Assembly (NCBI RefSeq): GCF_030506325.1
Contig: NZ_CP120683.1
Location: forward strand, 3,485,001 to 3,549,000
Origin: Tunicatimonas pelagia
Lineage (GTDB): Bacteria > Bacteroidota > Bacteroidia > Cytophagales > Cyclobacteriaceae
DNA: 64,000 nucleotides
Direction of reading: 5' to 3'
Shown here: positions 17,672 to 25,709 of the stretch, piece by piece
Layout of the letters: every line of letters begins with the position of its first letter
Position numbering within the stretch: the stretch's first letter is position 1
Program-made: the position numbers and the translations under genes
Notes under the pieces: model-generated
Database searches by the model: none
Told to the model about the DNA's origin: nothing
What the model saw: only the letters and a program-made list of their open reading frames with translations

Positions 17672-18026
17672 ATCTGAAGACTAAAATAGAAAAATAATTA
17701 TACTGTCTAGCTCCCCCTTGATCTTGCACTTTTCTAATAGCATTTCTCTGTGGTGCTTTCTAAACAAGGGTCATTTTCAAGTTGCAACTTTCCGGAGTAG
17801 AAGCAAGCTTTTACGACTGATACCAAAAAAAATAGCCTGTTAGCATTTACTATTTGTAGTGTGCAAACCTTTGCACAAAATAGATTACTGATAATGTAAT
17901 TAATTCGAATTGTTCCTTTAAGAAAAGATCATAACTTCATCGCTGAGCTTTAAAACGAAAATGGCTTTCGCTTACACAATCAAAGGCTGATAATTAAACT
18001 TTTCTAAGAAAATCTTACTACAACCT
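17672..18026. promoter_or_regulatory. divergent control region of the LacI/acid-sugar locus
   Basis: 355 AT-rich bases without a gene. It must contain the promoters for the lacI-fbaA unit and for the rightward catabolic run. The only clear signal is the 16-base palindrome at 17861-17876. Confidence 0.55.
17861..17876. promoter_or_regulatory. candidate LacI-family operator palindrome
   Basis: GTGCAAACCTTTGCAC: 7-base arms GTGCAAA/TTTGCAC are exact inverted repeats around a 2-base centre. The size, symmetry and GCAAA..TTTGC core are like operators of LacI/GalR regulators. It lies 185 bases above the regulator start and 150 bases above the first lipoprotein gene. No experimental support. Confidence 0.6.
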
Positions 18027-19862
18027 ATGCGTAATTACTCACTTTTGAATTTATTACTGCTAATCAGCTGGATTACTGCCTGCCAACCGGCCGAAGAACC
18101 GGAATCGCTCCCTACCTACCAGCAATGGCATAAAGTAACCCTATCATTTGAAGGACTTGAGACCAGCGAAGACGCTGAAGACAACCCCTTTACCAACTAT
18201 CGGCTGATCGTCACCTTCTCTAATGGAGATCAATCTTATGAAATACCAGGTTTTTATGCTGCCGATGGTAATGCTGCGGAAAGTAGTGCCACCAGTGGAA
18301 ATATCTGGCAGGTTCGGTTTGCGCCCAATACGGAGGGAGAGTGGACTTATTCCGCATCTTTCCGAAAAGGCGACAACATCGCCATTAGCACCGATGCTAA
18401 TGCGGGTGAGCCAATAGCTTTTGATGGTGAGCAAGGCTCGTTTCAGGTAGTAGCTTCCGATAAGCAAGGGAAAGACTTTCGAGCAAAAGGTCGATTGCAG
18501 TATGCAGGAGAACGCTACCTGAAATTTGCGGGTACAGATGAGTACTACCTAAAAGGCGGAGCGGGCAGCCCTGAGAACTTACTAGGATACGTAGATTTTG
18601 ATGGTACTGAGTTTGGCGGGGAAGAAGGGCATAAAGATGGCGAAGCCCCGGTAGATAAGCAGTTACACGTTTACGAAGATCATATAAAAGATTGGAATGA
18701 AGGCGACCCCAGCTGGCAGGGCGGCAAGGGAAAAGGTATCATTGGCGGACTTAATTATTTGGCCGGAAAGGGTATGAACTCCCTTTATTTTCTGACCATG
18801 AATATTAAAGGCGATGGCGAAGATGTGTGGCCCTACACCGGCTACGATGAGCGCTACCGCTTTGATTGTAGTAAACTAGATCAGTGGGAAACAGTGTTTA
18901 CTCACGCCGACAGTTTGGGCATCTTGCTACACTTCTTCACCCAAGAAACTGAAAATGAACTATTGTTGGATAATGGGGACTTGGGCCCACAGCGTAAGCT
19001 TTATTACCGCGAGCTCATCGCCCGTTTCGCTCATCACTTGGGAGTAGCCTGGAACATGGGAGAAGAAAACGGTTATGCTGAGTTTACCCCCGATTCTCAG
19101 AATGACGATCAACGCCGGGCGATGATTAGCTACTTTAAAGAAACCGATCCTTATCAAAACTTTGTAGCACTGCACACTCACGCTGCCCAGAAAGAACGCG
19201 ATGAGGTTCTAGAGCCATTATTAGGTTATGAAGATCTGGACGGGCCTTCCTTGCAAATTGGTAGACCTGCAAAGGTACACGATGAAACTAAGCACTGGAT
19301 AAGCGAATCGGGAGAAGCAGGAAAACAGTGGGTAGTCAACCTGGATGAAATTGGCCCATACTACCACGGTGTGTTCCCCGACGATATTGATCCTGAGCAC
19401 GATACTATCCGCTATGAAGTGCTGTGGGGTAACTTGATGGCGGGTGGCGGTGGTGCCGAATGGTACTTTGGCTACCTCTACGGCGACAGCGATTTAGGAC
19501 TAGAGACCTGGCGTACCCGCAACAATATGTGGGATCAAACCCGCTACGCTGTGTCTTTCTTTCATGATAACTTGCCGTTCTGGGAAATGGAGTCGGCGGA
19601 TGAACTAGTAGATGCTGAAGAAACGTACTGTTTTGCCAAACCCGGCGAGGTCTATGCTATCTATTTGCATAGTGTTATCACCACCAATCTTAACCTGGAA
19701 GAAGGAAATTATTCCGTACAGTGGTTCGATCCTGAGAACGGAGGTGATTTGCAAAGTGGTAGCGTTACCGAAATCAGCGGGGGAAGTAATGTCTCAGTCG
19801 GTAACGCTCCATCCGGTGGTGATGAAGATTGGGTGGTGCTGATACGTAACCAGAATGGATAG
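18027..19862 (+). CDS. DUF5060/collagen-binding-domain lipoprotein, putative glycoside hydrolase
   Basis: A 611-residue lipoprotein: signal peptide with lipobox ITAC (Cys19), an N-terminal beta-sandwich DUF5060 (about residues 35-140, IWQVRFAPNTEGEWTYSASF), a central TIM-barrel-like catalytic region (about 160-500, LNYLAGKGMNSLYFLTMNIKG and HHLGVAWNMGEENG), and a C-terminal sandwich like the putative collagen-binding domain (VYAIYLHSV...YSVQWFDPENGG). The same order occurs in DUF5060/DUF4038 (GH140-like) glycosidases that act on plant or algal polysaccharide side chains. WNMGEENG offers a candidate acid/base Glu. First gene of the rightward catabolic run, so likely the outer-surface or periplasmic enzyme feeding it. 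Confidence 0.85.
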   Translation: MRNYSLLNLLLLISWITACQPAEEPESLPTYQQWHKVTLSFEGLETSEDAEDNPFTNYRLIVTFSNGDQSYEIPGFYAADGNAAESSATSGNIWQVRFAPNTEGEWTYSASFRKGDNIAISTDANAGEPIAFDGEQGSFQVVASDKQGKDFRAKGRLQYAGERYLKFAGTDEYYLKGGAGSPENLLGYVDFDGTEFGGEEGHKDGEAPVDKQLHVYEDHIKDWNEGDPSWQGGKGKGIIGGLNYLAGKGMNSLYFLTMNIKGDGEDVWPYTGYDERYRFDCSKLDQWETVFTHADSLGILLHFFTQETENELLLDNGDLGPQRKLYYRELIARFAHHLGVAWNMGEENGYAEFTPDSQNDDQRRAMISYFKETDPYQNFVALHTHAAQKERDEVLEPLLGYEDLDGPSLQIGRPAKVHDETKHWISESGEAGKQWVVNLDEIGPYYHGVFPDDIDPEHDTIRYEVLWGNLMAGGGGAEWYFGYLYGDSDLGLETWRTRNNMWDQTRYAVSFFHDNLPFWEMESADELVDAEETYCFAKPGEVYAIYLHSVITTNLNLEEGNYSVQWFDPENGGDLQSGSVTEISGGSNVSVGNAPSGGDEDWVVLIRNQNG

Positions 19863-19886
19863 TTAGCTTAATCATTGGCCAAGCAG

Positions 19887-20390
19887 ATGCCGATTACGTT
19901 ACGTACGGCTACTATTGACGATTTAGCACTCTTGCAGCATTGGGATAAACAACCCCACGTCAAAGCATCGGACAGTGATGAGGACTGGAATTGGCAATAC
20001 GAGCTGCAACGCTTTCCCAAGTGGCGGGAGCAGTTGATCGCTGAGTTAGACGGCAGACCTCTTGGCTGTATACAAATTATTGATCCGGCCGAAGAAGAGT
20101 CGCACTACTGGGGCAATGTGGAAGCGAACCTACGAGCTATTGATATCTGGATTGGCGAAGCCGAAGACCTGAGTAAAGGCTACGGAACCGTTATGATAAA
20201 CCTCGCACTAAAACGCTGCTTTGACGATGAAAAGGTCACGTCAGTGCTGATTGATCCGCTGGAGACCAACCACGGGGCTATTCGCTTCTACGAGCGCATT
20301 GGATTCCAGTTTGTGGAGCGAAGAACCTTTGAGGATAGTCAATGCATAGTGTATAGACTCGCCCGAACAGACTGGGAAATGAGGAATTAA
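19887..20390 (+). CDS. GNAT acetyltransferase, AAC(6')-like
   Basis: A ~167-residue acetyltransferase. The frame can start at TTG 19875, but ATG 19887 (MPITLRTATIDDLALLQHWD) places the first strand at the usual distance, so I prefer it. GNAT motif A is visible as IDIWIGEAEDLSKGYGTVMINLAL, quoted in part (residues ~88-112, acetyl-CoA loop SKGYGT), and motif B as NHGAIRFYERIGFQFVERR. The pattern LRxATxDDLxLLxxWDxxPHV with IDIWIG is close to aminoglycoside 6'-N-acetyltransferases, but many such homologues are not resistance genes. It lies inside the acid-sugar locus; its substrate is unknown. Confidence 0.85.
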   Translation: MPITLRTATIDDLALLQHWDKQPHVKASDSDEDWNWQYELQRFPKWREQLIAELDGRPLGCIQIIDPAEEESHYWGNVEANLRAIDIWIGEAEDLSKGYGTVMINLALKRCFDDEKVTSVLIDPLETNHGAIRFYERIGFQFVERRTFEDSQCIVYRLARTDWEMRN

Positions 20391-20427
20391 TTCATTTAGG
20401 AAATTACAACTTAAACAGCAACTAAAC

Positions 20428-21183
20428 ATGATCTCAATCATCAAGAAAACACCTTACTACCCCTTTACCATCTTACTGAGCTTGCTAGTATATGGTGCCT
20501 GTCAACCAGCTTCTACCACTGAAGCTGTTCAGCAGGAGGAACCCCAACCTAAAGTAGAAGAGCCATCAATATTTGAAGAAGTAGATGGCGTATTAGCCGT
20601 AGAAGCTGAACACTTCGTTGACCAAACCGATACGCTCGTTCGAAAGTGGTACATCGTAGAGAAAGAAACATCCTCTCTGCCTACTCCTGATCCTGACGAA
20701 AACCATGCAGCAACTGCCAGCGGTGGGGTGTACCTGGAAGCTTTGCCCGATACTCGAACCACCCATGACGACGGGCTAACCGAGGGGGAAAACTTTTTTC
20801 CCGAACCTAATCAGGCTGGCATTCTGAATTACCGGGTCTATTTTAATACTCCGGGTAAATACTACGTATGGGCGCGTACGCACTCTACGGGTACTGAAGA
20901 CAACGGTATTCACGTAGGACTGGACGGCGAATGGCCCGAAAATGGCAAACGAATGCAGTTCCACGCCCACAACGATAAGTGGACGTGGGAAAGTCGGCAG
21001 CGTACCGAAGAGGTTCACTCGGGAGTGCCCGAGCAAATTTATCTTATGATTGAAGAACCCGGGGAGCATACCGTCTCATTTTCTATGCGAGAGGATGGCT
21101 TCGAGTTTGATAAGTGGGCCATGACACTAGCTTATGAAGCTCCCGAAGGCATCGGGCCCGAAGCCAATATTTACAATAAATAG
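20428..21183 (+). CDS. lipoprotein with GH115 C-terminal-like carbohydrate-binding domain
   Basis: A 251-residue lipoprotein (signal peptide, lipobox YGAC near residue 25, then a Gln/Glu/Pro-rich linker) carrying a single beta-sandwich domain. Features such as VLAVEAEHFV, GGVYLEALPDT, LNYRVYFNTPGKYYVWARTHSTG and DGFEFDKWAMTL resemble the C-terminal module of GH115 glucuronidases and related carbohydrate-binding domains. No catalytic module is attached, so it may be a surface glycan-binding protein. It sits 38 bases after the acetyltransferase gene and 18 bases before the dehydrogenase gene, in one apparent operon. Confidence 0.78.
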   Translation: MISIIKKTPYYPFTILLSLLVYGACQPASTTEAVQQEEPQPKVEEPSIFEEVDGVLAVEAEHFVDQTDTLVRKWYIVEKETSSLPTPDPDENHAATASGGVYLEALPDTRTTHDDGLTEGENFFPEPNQAGILNYRVYFNTPGKYYVWARTHSTGTEDNGIHVGLDGEWPENGKRMQFHAHNDKWTWESRQRTEEVHSGVPEQIYLMIEEPGEHTVSFSMREDGFEFDKWAMTLAYEAPEGIGPEANIYNK

Positions 21184-21201
21184 AATAAGCGAACACATTT
21201 T

Positions 21202-22254
21202 ATGAAGAATTACAAAATTGCGGTGGTTCCTGGCGACGGAATCGGAAACGAGATTGTTCCCGCCGGCTTGAGCGTTCTAGAGGCCGCCGCTAAAAAGCAC
21301 CAGTTTACCTTAGAAACCGAGCAATTTCCTTTCGGGGCGGGTTACTACAAACAGCACGGAGTTTTTATGCCGGATGATGGGCTGGAAACCCTCAAACAAT
21401 TTGATGCCGTATATTTTGGTGCGGTGGGTGACCCCGAGGTAGACGATACTTTACCCGCTATGCTATATACCTTTCGGGTTCGCACAGCATTTCAGCAGTA
21501 CGTAAACTACCGTCCGGTAAAATTGCTACCCGGCATTGATAGCCCCTTGCGCTATAAATCACATCAGGATATTGATTTTGTGGTGGTTCGGGAGAATAAC
21601 GAAGGTGAGTTTGTGCAAAACGGGAAAATCATCCACCCTGACCAGCCCTACGGATTAGCCACTGACACCAGTGTATTTACCCGGGCAGGCATTGAGCGTA
21701 TCGCCCACTATTCTTTTAAGCTAGCGCAAAAGCGCCGAAAGAAGGTTACCAATGTTACCAAATCCAACACGCTTATCAATAGCTTAGCTTACTGGGATCG
21801 AGTGATTGAAGAAGTATCAGTGCAGTACCCTGATGTAACTTACCACAAAATGTACGTGGATAATGCCTCAGCTAGCTTTGTTCTAAAGCCGGAAGTGTTC
21901 GACGTAATCGTCACTACCAATATGATCGGCGATATTTTGAGTGATTTGGGTGGAGCAATTATGGGTAGCTTAGGTCTGGGACCGAGCGGAAATATCAATC
22001 CCGAAAAAGAGTTTCCTTCCATGTTCGAGCCCATTCACGGCTCCGCTCCCGATATTGCCGGACAAGGCATTGCCAACCCGGTAGGTTCTATCTGGTCGGG
22101 TGCCCTGATGCTAGAGCACTTGGGAGAAACTGAAGCGGCCCAGGACATTGTAAAGGGTATTGAGGCTACCACCCAAAAAGGAATTGTCACCGTAGATTTA
22201 GGAGGTACCGCCAAAACTACCGAGATTGCCGATAGTGTAATTGAAAATATGTAG
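21202..22254 (+). CDS. tartrate dehydrogenase-like isocitrate/isopropylmalate dehydrogenase family enzyme
   Basis: A 350-residue NAD-dependent beta-decarboxylating dehydrogenase. Start VVPGDGIGNEIVP, substrate loop LYTFRVRTAFQQYVNYRPVKLLPG, DFVVVRENNEGEF, TNVTKSNTLI with the catalytic Lys, and NMIGDILSDLGGAIMGSLGL with metal Asps are all intact. The VRENNEGEF form is that of the tartrate/D-malate dehydrogenase group rather than LeuB (VRELTGG). The family oxidises 2-hydroxy-3-carboxy acids with loss of CO2. A DUF1537 kinase lies downstream in the same run, so a four-carbon hydroxy acid or its 4-phosphate is a plausible substrate. Confidence 0.9.
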   Translation: MKNYKIAVVPGDGIGNEIVPAGLSVLEAAAKKHQFTLETEQFPFGAGYYKQHGVFMPDDGLETLKQFDAVYFGAVGDPEVDDTLPAMLYTFRVRTAFQQYVNYRPVKLLPGIDSPLRYKSHQDIDFVVVRENNEGEFVQNGKIIHPDQPYGLATDTSVFTRAGIERIAHYSFKLAQKRRKKVTNVTKSNTLINSLAYWDRVIEEVSVQYPDVTYHKMYVDNASASFVLKPEVFDVIVTTNMIGDILSDLGGAIMGSLGLGPSGNINPEKEFPSMFEPIHGSAPDIAGQGIANPVGSIWSGALMLEHLGETEAAQDIVKGIEATTQKGIVTVDLGGTAKTTEIADSVIENM

Positions 22255-22302
22255 GAACACGACGGTTCGTCGCGCAATTAATCAAGTTCCTACCATAGAA
22301 TT

Positions 22303-22935
22303 ATGAAAACACCCATTGACCTAACCTTGCCCTACGACTCCGATATGCCGGGAGTCACCATTGAGATTGCCAAGACGCTGGAGAGCGACGGCTGGAACGC
22401 CCGCACGCTGCACCTTTACTCTCATGTGGGCACTCATATGGATGCCCCTCTTCATTTTGGGGTCACCGATCAAAGCATTGACCAAATTCCGCTGACTGAT
22501 TGTATGGGCCCCGCTTGGGTAGTGCACCTGCCTGACTTGCCTGAGCAGTACCTGATCGAAATAAAGGATTTAGGCGATGTAGTCGAAAAAGTAGAAGCGG
22601 GTGATAGCCTACTGTTACGTACCGGCTGGAGTCAATACCTGCGTCAATCGAAGTACCGCGATGGGCTGCCCCGCATTAGTGAAGAACTGGCCGAATGGTG
22701 CGTAGCGAAGAAAATAAAGATGCTGGGCGTGGAAGCTCCATCGGTGGCGGATGTCAACAACCTGCCGGAGGTAACCAAAATCCATCAAATTCTGCTAGGC
22801 GGAGAAATCGTGATTATTGAAGGGCTAACCAATTTGGATAAAATCCAGCAAGAAAAAGTGCAACTCATTGCTCTTCCCCTAAAAATCCAGGGTGGTGACG
22901 GTTCTCCCGCTAGGGTTATTGCTTTGGAAGAGTAG
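22303..22935 (+). CDS. cyclase family protein (kynurenine formamidase-like hydrolase)
   Basis: A 210-residue metal-dependent hydrolase of the cyclase family (PF04199). The signature HVGTHMDAPLHFG (residues ~45-57) supplies the metal ligands; GDSLLLRTGWSQYL and GVEAPSVAD follow in the expected order. Members hydrolyse N-formylkynurenine, lactones or cyclic amides. In this locus a sugar-acid lactone is a reasonable guess, but no sequence feature proves it. It follows the dehydrogenase gene by 48 bases and the next frame is open straight after its stop, so it belongs to the same transcript. Confidence 0.88.
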   Translation: MKTPIDLTLPYDSDMPGVTIEIAKTLESDGWNARTLHLYSHVGTHMDAPLHFGVTDQSIDQIPLTDCMGPAWVVHLPDLPEQYLIEIKDLGDVVEKVEAGDSLLLRTGWSQYLRQSKYRDGLPRISEELAEWCVAKKIKMLGVEAPSVADVNNLPEVTKIHQILLGGEIVIIEGLTNLDKIQQEKVQLIALPLKIQGGDGSPARVIALEE

Positions 22936-23047
22936 TTGAAGCAGAAATCTATGGAAGAAATTCATAAACCATTAATGATACGAATCGTGCGTTGGTCTGA
23001 AAGCTTATATAGCTCAGGGGCTGTATACGGACATACAACTACGTATC

Positions 23048-23118
23048 AATCCCCCCTCCCCCCCTTCGCCAAGGGGGAATACGCTTCTCCCCCTTTTCTA
23101 AAGGGGGCTAGGGGGATT
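23048..23118. repeat. GC-rich double-hairpin REP-like repeat
   Basis: A ~70-base palindromic unit: outer arms AATCCCCC and GGGGGATT, with two inner hairpins CCCCTTCGCCAAGGGG and CCCCCTTTTCTAAAGGGGG. This runs-of-C/runs-of-G arrangement resembles dispersed intergenic repeats of several Bacteroidota and cyanobacteria. It lies in the 5' part of the open frame that leads to the serine hydrolase and argues that this part is not coding. Confidence 0.7.
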
Positions 23119-23136
23119 TATTCAGTAGTATTACAG

Positions 23137-24306
23137 TTGCTCTTAATATACCGTCTATCGCTGAGGTACATCAGGTACAAACACCTAACTTACTTTGTTG
23201 GCATCATTATTATTCTGAGCAGCTGCTCCCCACCCCAACCTCAAGAAAACGCTACTGAAACTACTCCAGCTACATCCGAAATGATCTTTCCTGACGAGGA
23301 TTGGCAAACGGCTACTCCCGAAAGTCAGGGAATAGATGCTGAAAAGTTGGAAGAATCGGTACAATATCTAGCAGATCATTGCTTCGATGACAAAGTAGAA
23401 GAGTTGATGATTATCCGTAATGGCTACGTCATCTATCAGGGCGATAGCATTGATAAGGTGCATAATATCTGGTCGTGTTCTAAATCATTTACAAGCACCG
23501 CGCTAGGTTTAATGATTGAAGACGGCTTATGCCAGCTTGATGATAAAGCCGCTACTCACGAACCCCTGCTTACTGAACTATACCCTGAAGTAACACTCCG
23601 ACAATTCGCCACCATGACTTCCGGTTACAACGCCGTAGGTGACACTCGCTGGGAAGGCGACAGCAGCGCCGACTGGTCGTGGACACCTTACCAACCGGGT
23701 GAGCCGAATTTTGCTCCCGGTACGGCATATGCCTACTGGGATGAAGCCATGATGATGAAGGGACGAACACTAACTCAAATCCTCCAGAGTGATCTACACG
23801 AATACCTAACCCAAAACCTAACCGAACCCATTGGGATGGGCAAGTGGTCGTGGGGACAGGAGGGTGAACTAAATGGCATTCCTATCCGGAACGGTTGCAC
23901 CAACGTACATGTATCGGCTCGTCAACTCGCTCGCGTTGGTCATCTGTTTCTGAATAAAGGTAATTGGAACGGCCAACAAGTCGTGCCAGAAGAGTGGGCT
24001 ATGGCGGCTATTCAAACCCAAGTACCCGCCAGCATTCCGGTGGCTGATACGGATCGGAAGAGTGCCAACGGCAGTGGTTCCTACGGCTACAACTGGTGGA
24101 CGAATGGAATGACTGACGAAGGACGATTCATGCCAGATTCTCCCGAAGGCACCGCCTACATGAGCGGCTTAAATCATAATGTTTGCTTTGTTATTCCTGA
24201 ATGGGATATGGTGTACGTCCGTATGGGTGTCGATGGCAATCCTCCTGAAGGGAAACATGTGATACACAATGAATTTATTAAACGATTAGAGCAAGCCTTC
24301 CTTTAG
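23137..24306 (+). CDS. serine hydrolase (beta-lactamase/class C fold), lipoprotein
   Basis: The frame is open from TTG 22936, but its first 67 codons cover a REP-like hairpin and would place the lipobox LSSC at residue 97, far too deep. Starting at TTG 23137 gives a 29-residue lipoprotein signal (basic start, hydrophobic YFVGIIIILSSC), so I use that start; ATGs at 22951 and 22975 are alternatives. The mature part is a beta-lactamase-related serine hydrolase: WSCSKSFTS contains the SxxK nucleophile, a Tyr-x-Asn-like element follows in the AYWDEAMMM region, and an (H/K)xG box is less clear. Such enzymes hydrolyse esters or peptides. It stands between the cyclase and kinase genes. Confidence 0.83.
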   Translation: MLLIYRLSLRYIRYKHLTYFVGIIIILSSCSPPQPQENATETTPATSEMIFPDEDWQTATPESQGIDAEKLEESVQYLADHCFDDKVEELMIIRNGYVIYQGDSIDKVHNIWSCSKSFTSTALGLMIEDGLCQLDDKAATHEPLLTELYPEVTLRQFATMTSGYNAVGDTRWEGDSSADWSWTPYQPGEPNFAPGTAYAYWDEAMMMKGRTLTQILQSDLHEYLTQNLTEPIGMGKWSWGQEGELNGIPIRNGCTNVHVSARQLARVGHLFLNKGNWNGQQVVPEEWAMAAIQTQVPASIPVADTDRKSANGSGSYGYNWWTNGMTDEGRFMPDSPEGTAYMSGLNHNVCFVIPEWDMVYVRMGVDGNPPEGKHVIHNEFIKRLEQAFL

Positions 24307-24308
24307 TA

Positions 24309-25709
24309 ATGCCTACCACCTTACAACAGCTACTACAAAATGTTCCTCCTGCACCTAAAGAAAGCTTACTGCCAGAGATTCGGCAGAAACTTTCTTCTAT
24401 GCAACAAACGATTGTGGTGTTAGATGATGATCCCACTGGCACCCAAACGGTGTACGATGTTCCCGTACTCACCGAGTGGTCTACCGAGGTAATTGAAGCT
24501 GAGTTTCGGCAGGCTACGCCACTATTTTTTATTCTGACCAATTCGCGTAGTCTTCCTATCCGAAAGGCCAATCAGTTGGCGGCTACTATTGGTCAAAACT
24601 TGAATAAAGCTGCTCAGAAAGCCGGACGAAACTTTTTCGTCATCAGCCGTAGCGATTCCACATTACGAGGACACTACCCTAACGAAGTAAATGCCTTGTT
24701 AGTCGGGATGCAGCAAACAGAAGCAATCCGAATTTTAATTCCCGCCTTTCTAGAGGGAGGACGCTATACGATCAATGATACGCACTACGTGCAAGAAGGC
24801 AATGATCTGATCCCCGTAGGCAAAACGCCCTTCGCTCAGGATAAATCTTTCGGATTTTCCGCTTCCAACCTGAAAGATTGGATAGAGGAAAAAACCGAAG
24901 GAGGGGTAAAAGCTAAAGACGTAGTTTCATTAAGCTTAAGTGATCTTCGCCAAAAAGGGGCGGGCTACGCTACTGAAACCCTAAATGCTGCTGCTTCCAA
25001 CGCTACCTGCATCGTCAACGCTGTCCATAGGTTCGACTTGGAGATTTTTGCTTTAGGCTTACTGAATGCTGATGTTCCGGTAATTTGTCGTACGGCGGCT
25101 TCTATTGTCCCGGTGCTGGCGGGGTTGGCTCCTAAACCATTACTCACGTGCGATCAGCTTTTACCCCAAGGTTCCGCTAACGGTGGGTTAATTGTAGTAG
25201 GCTCCTACGTTCCTAAATCTACTGCCCAACTGGAACATTTGCTGGAACACGCTTCAGTTCAACCGATCAAATTAGACGTAAACCAAATTCTAGAACATTC
25301 CGACCCAGAAGATTTTGCTCAGCAGGCGGCGCAGCAAATAGACCAGCTTCTTACTGATCAGCAAGATACCGTAGTCTATACTAGCCGCGATTTAGTTTCG
25401 GGGCAGGATAAAGAAGAAAATCTAAAAATCGGGCAGCGGGTTTCGTCTTTTTTGACCAATGTTATTAAACAGATTAGTATTAAGCCCCGCTACATTCTCG
25501 CCAAGGGTGGAATTACTTCCAGTGATACGGCTACGAAGGGACTAGGAGTAAAAAAAGCCAATGTACTCGGGCAGATTCTCCCGGGAGTTCCGGTCTGGAA
25601 ATTAGGTGAGGAAAGTAAATTTCCCGAACTCACGTATATCGTATTTCCGGGTAACGTGGGCGAAGCTGATTCTATTACTAAAGTGATTAACCAACTAAAA
25701 ACGAACTAA
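24309..25709 (+). CDS. four-carbon acid sugar kinase (DUF1537, OtnK/DtnK-like)
   Basis: A 466-residue kinase of the DUF1537 family, which phosphorylates threonate, erythronate or related four-carbon acids at C4 with ATP. The N-terminal acid-sugar-binding domain opens with VLDDDPTGTQT (residues ~38-47) and contains FVISRSDSTLRGHYPNEV; the C-terminal nucleotide-binding domain contains RYILAKGGITSSDTATKGL and FPGNVGEADSI. It overlaps the MFS gene by one base (TAATG) and starts 2 bases after the serine hydrolase stop, so translation is coupled. Usual partners are PdxA2 or OtnC aldolase; neither is here, whereas an isopropylmalate-type dehydrogenase is. Confidence 0.93.
   Translation: MPTTLQQLLQNVPPAPKESLLPEIRQKLSSMQQTIVVLDDDPTGTQTVYDVPVLTEWSTEVIEAEFRQATPLFFILTNSRSLPIRKANQLAATIGQNLNKAAQKAGRNFFVISRSDSTLRGHYPNEVNALLVGMQQTEAIRILIPAFLEGGRYTINDTHYVQEGNDLIPVGKTPFAQDKSFGFSASNLKDWIEEKTEGGVKAKDVVSLSLSDLRQKGAGYATETLNAAASNATCIVNAVHRFDLEIFALGLLNADVPVICRTAASIVPVLAGLAPKPLLTCDQLLPQGSANGGLIVVGSYVPKSTAQLEHLLEHASVQPIKLDVNQILEHSDPEDFAQQAAQQIDQLLTDQQDTVVYTSRDLVSGQDKEENLKIGQRVSSFLTNVIKQISIKPRYILAKGGITSSDTATKGLGVKKANVLGQILPGVPVWKLGEESKFPELTYIVFPGNVGEADSITKVINQLKTN

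Noticed and set aside
19887-20390. Aminoglycoside resistance gene
   Set aside because: Pattern is AAC(6')-like, but context is metabolic and many chromosomal GNATs share it; resistance cannot be claimed.
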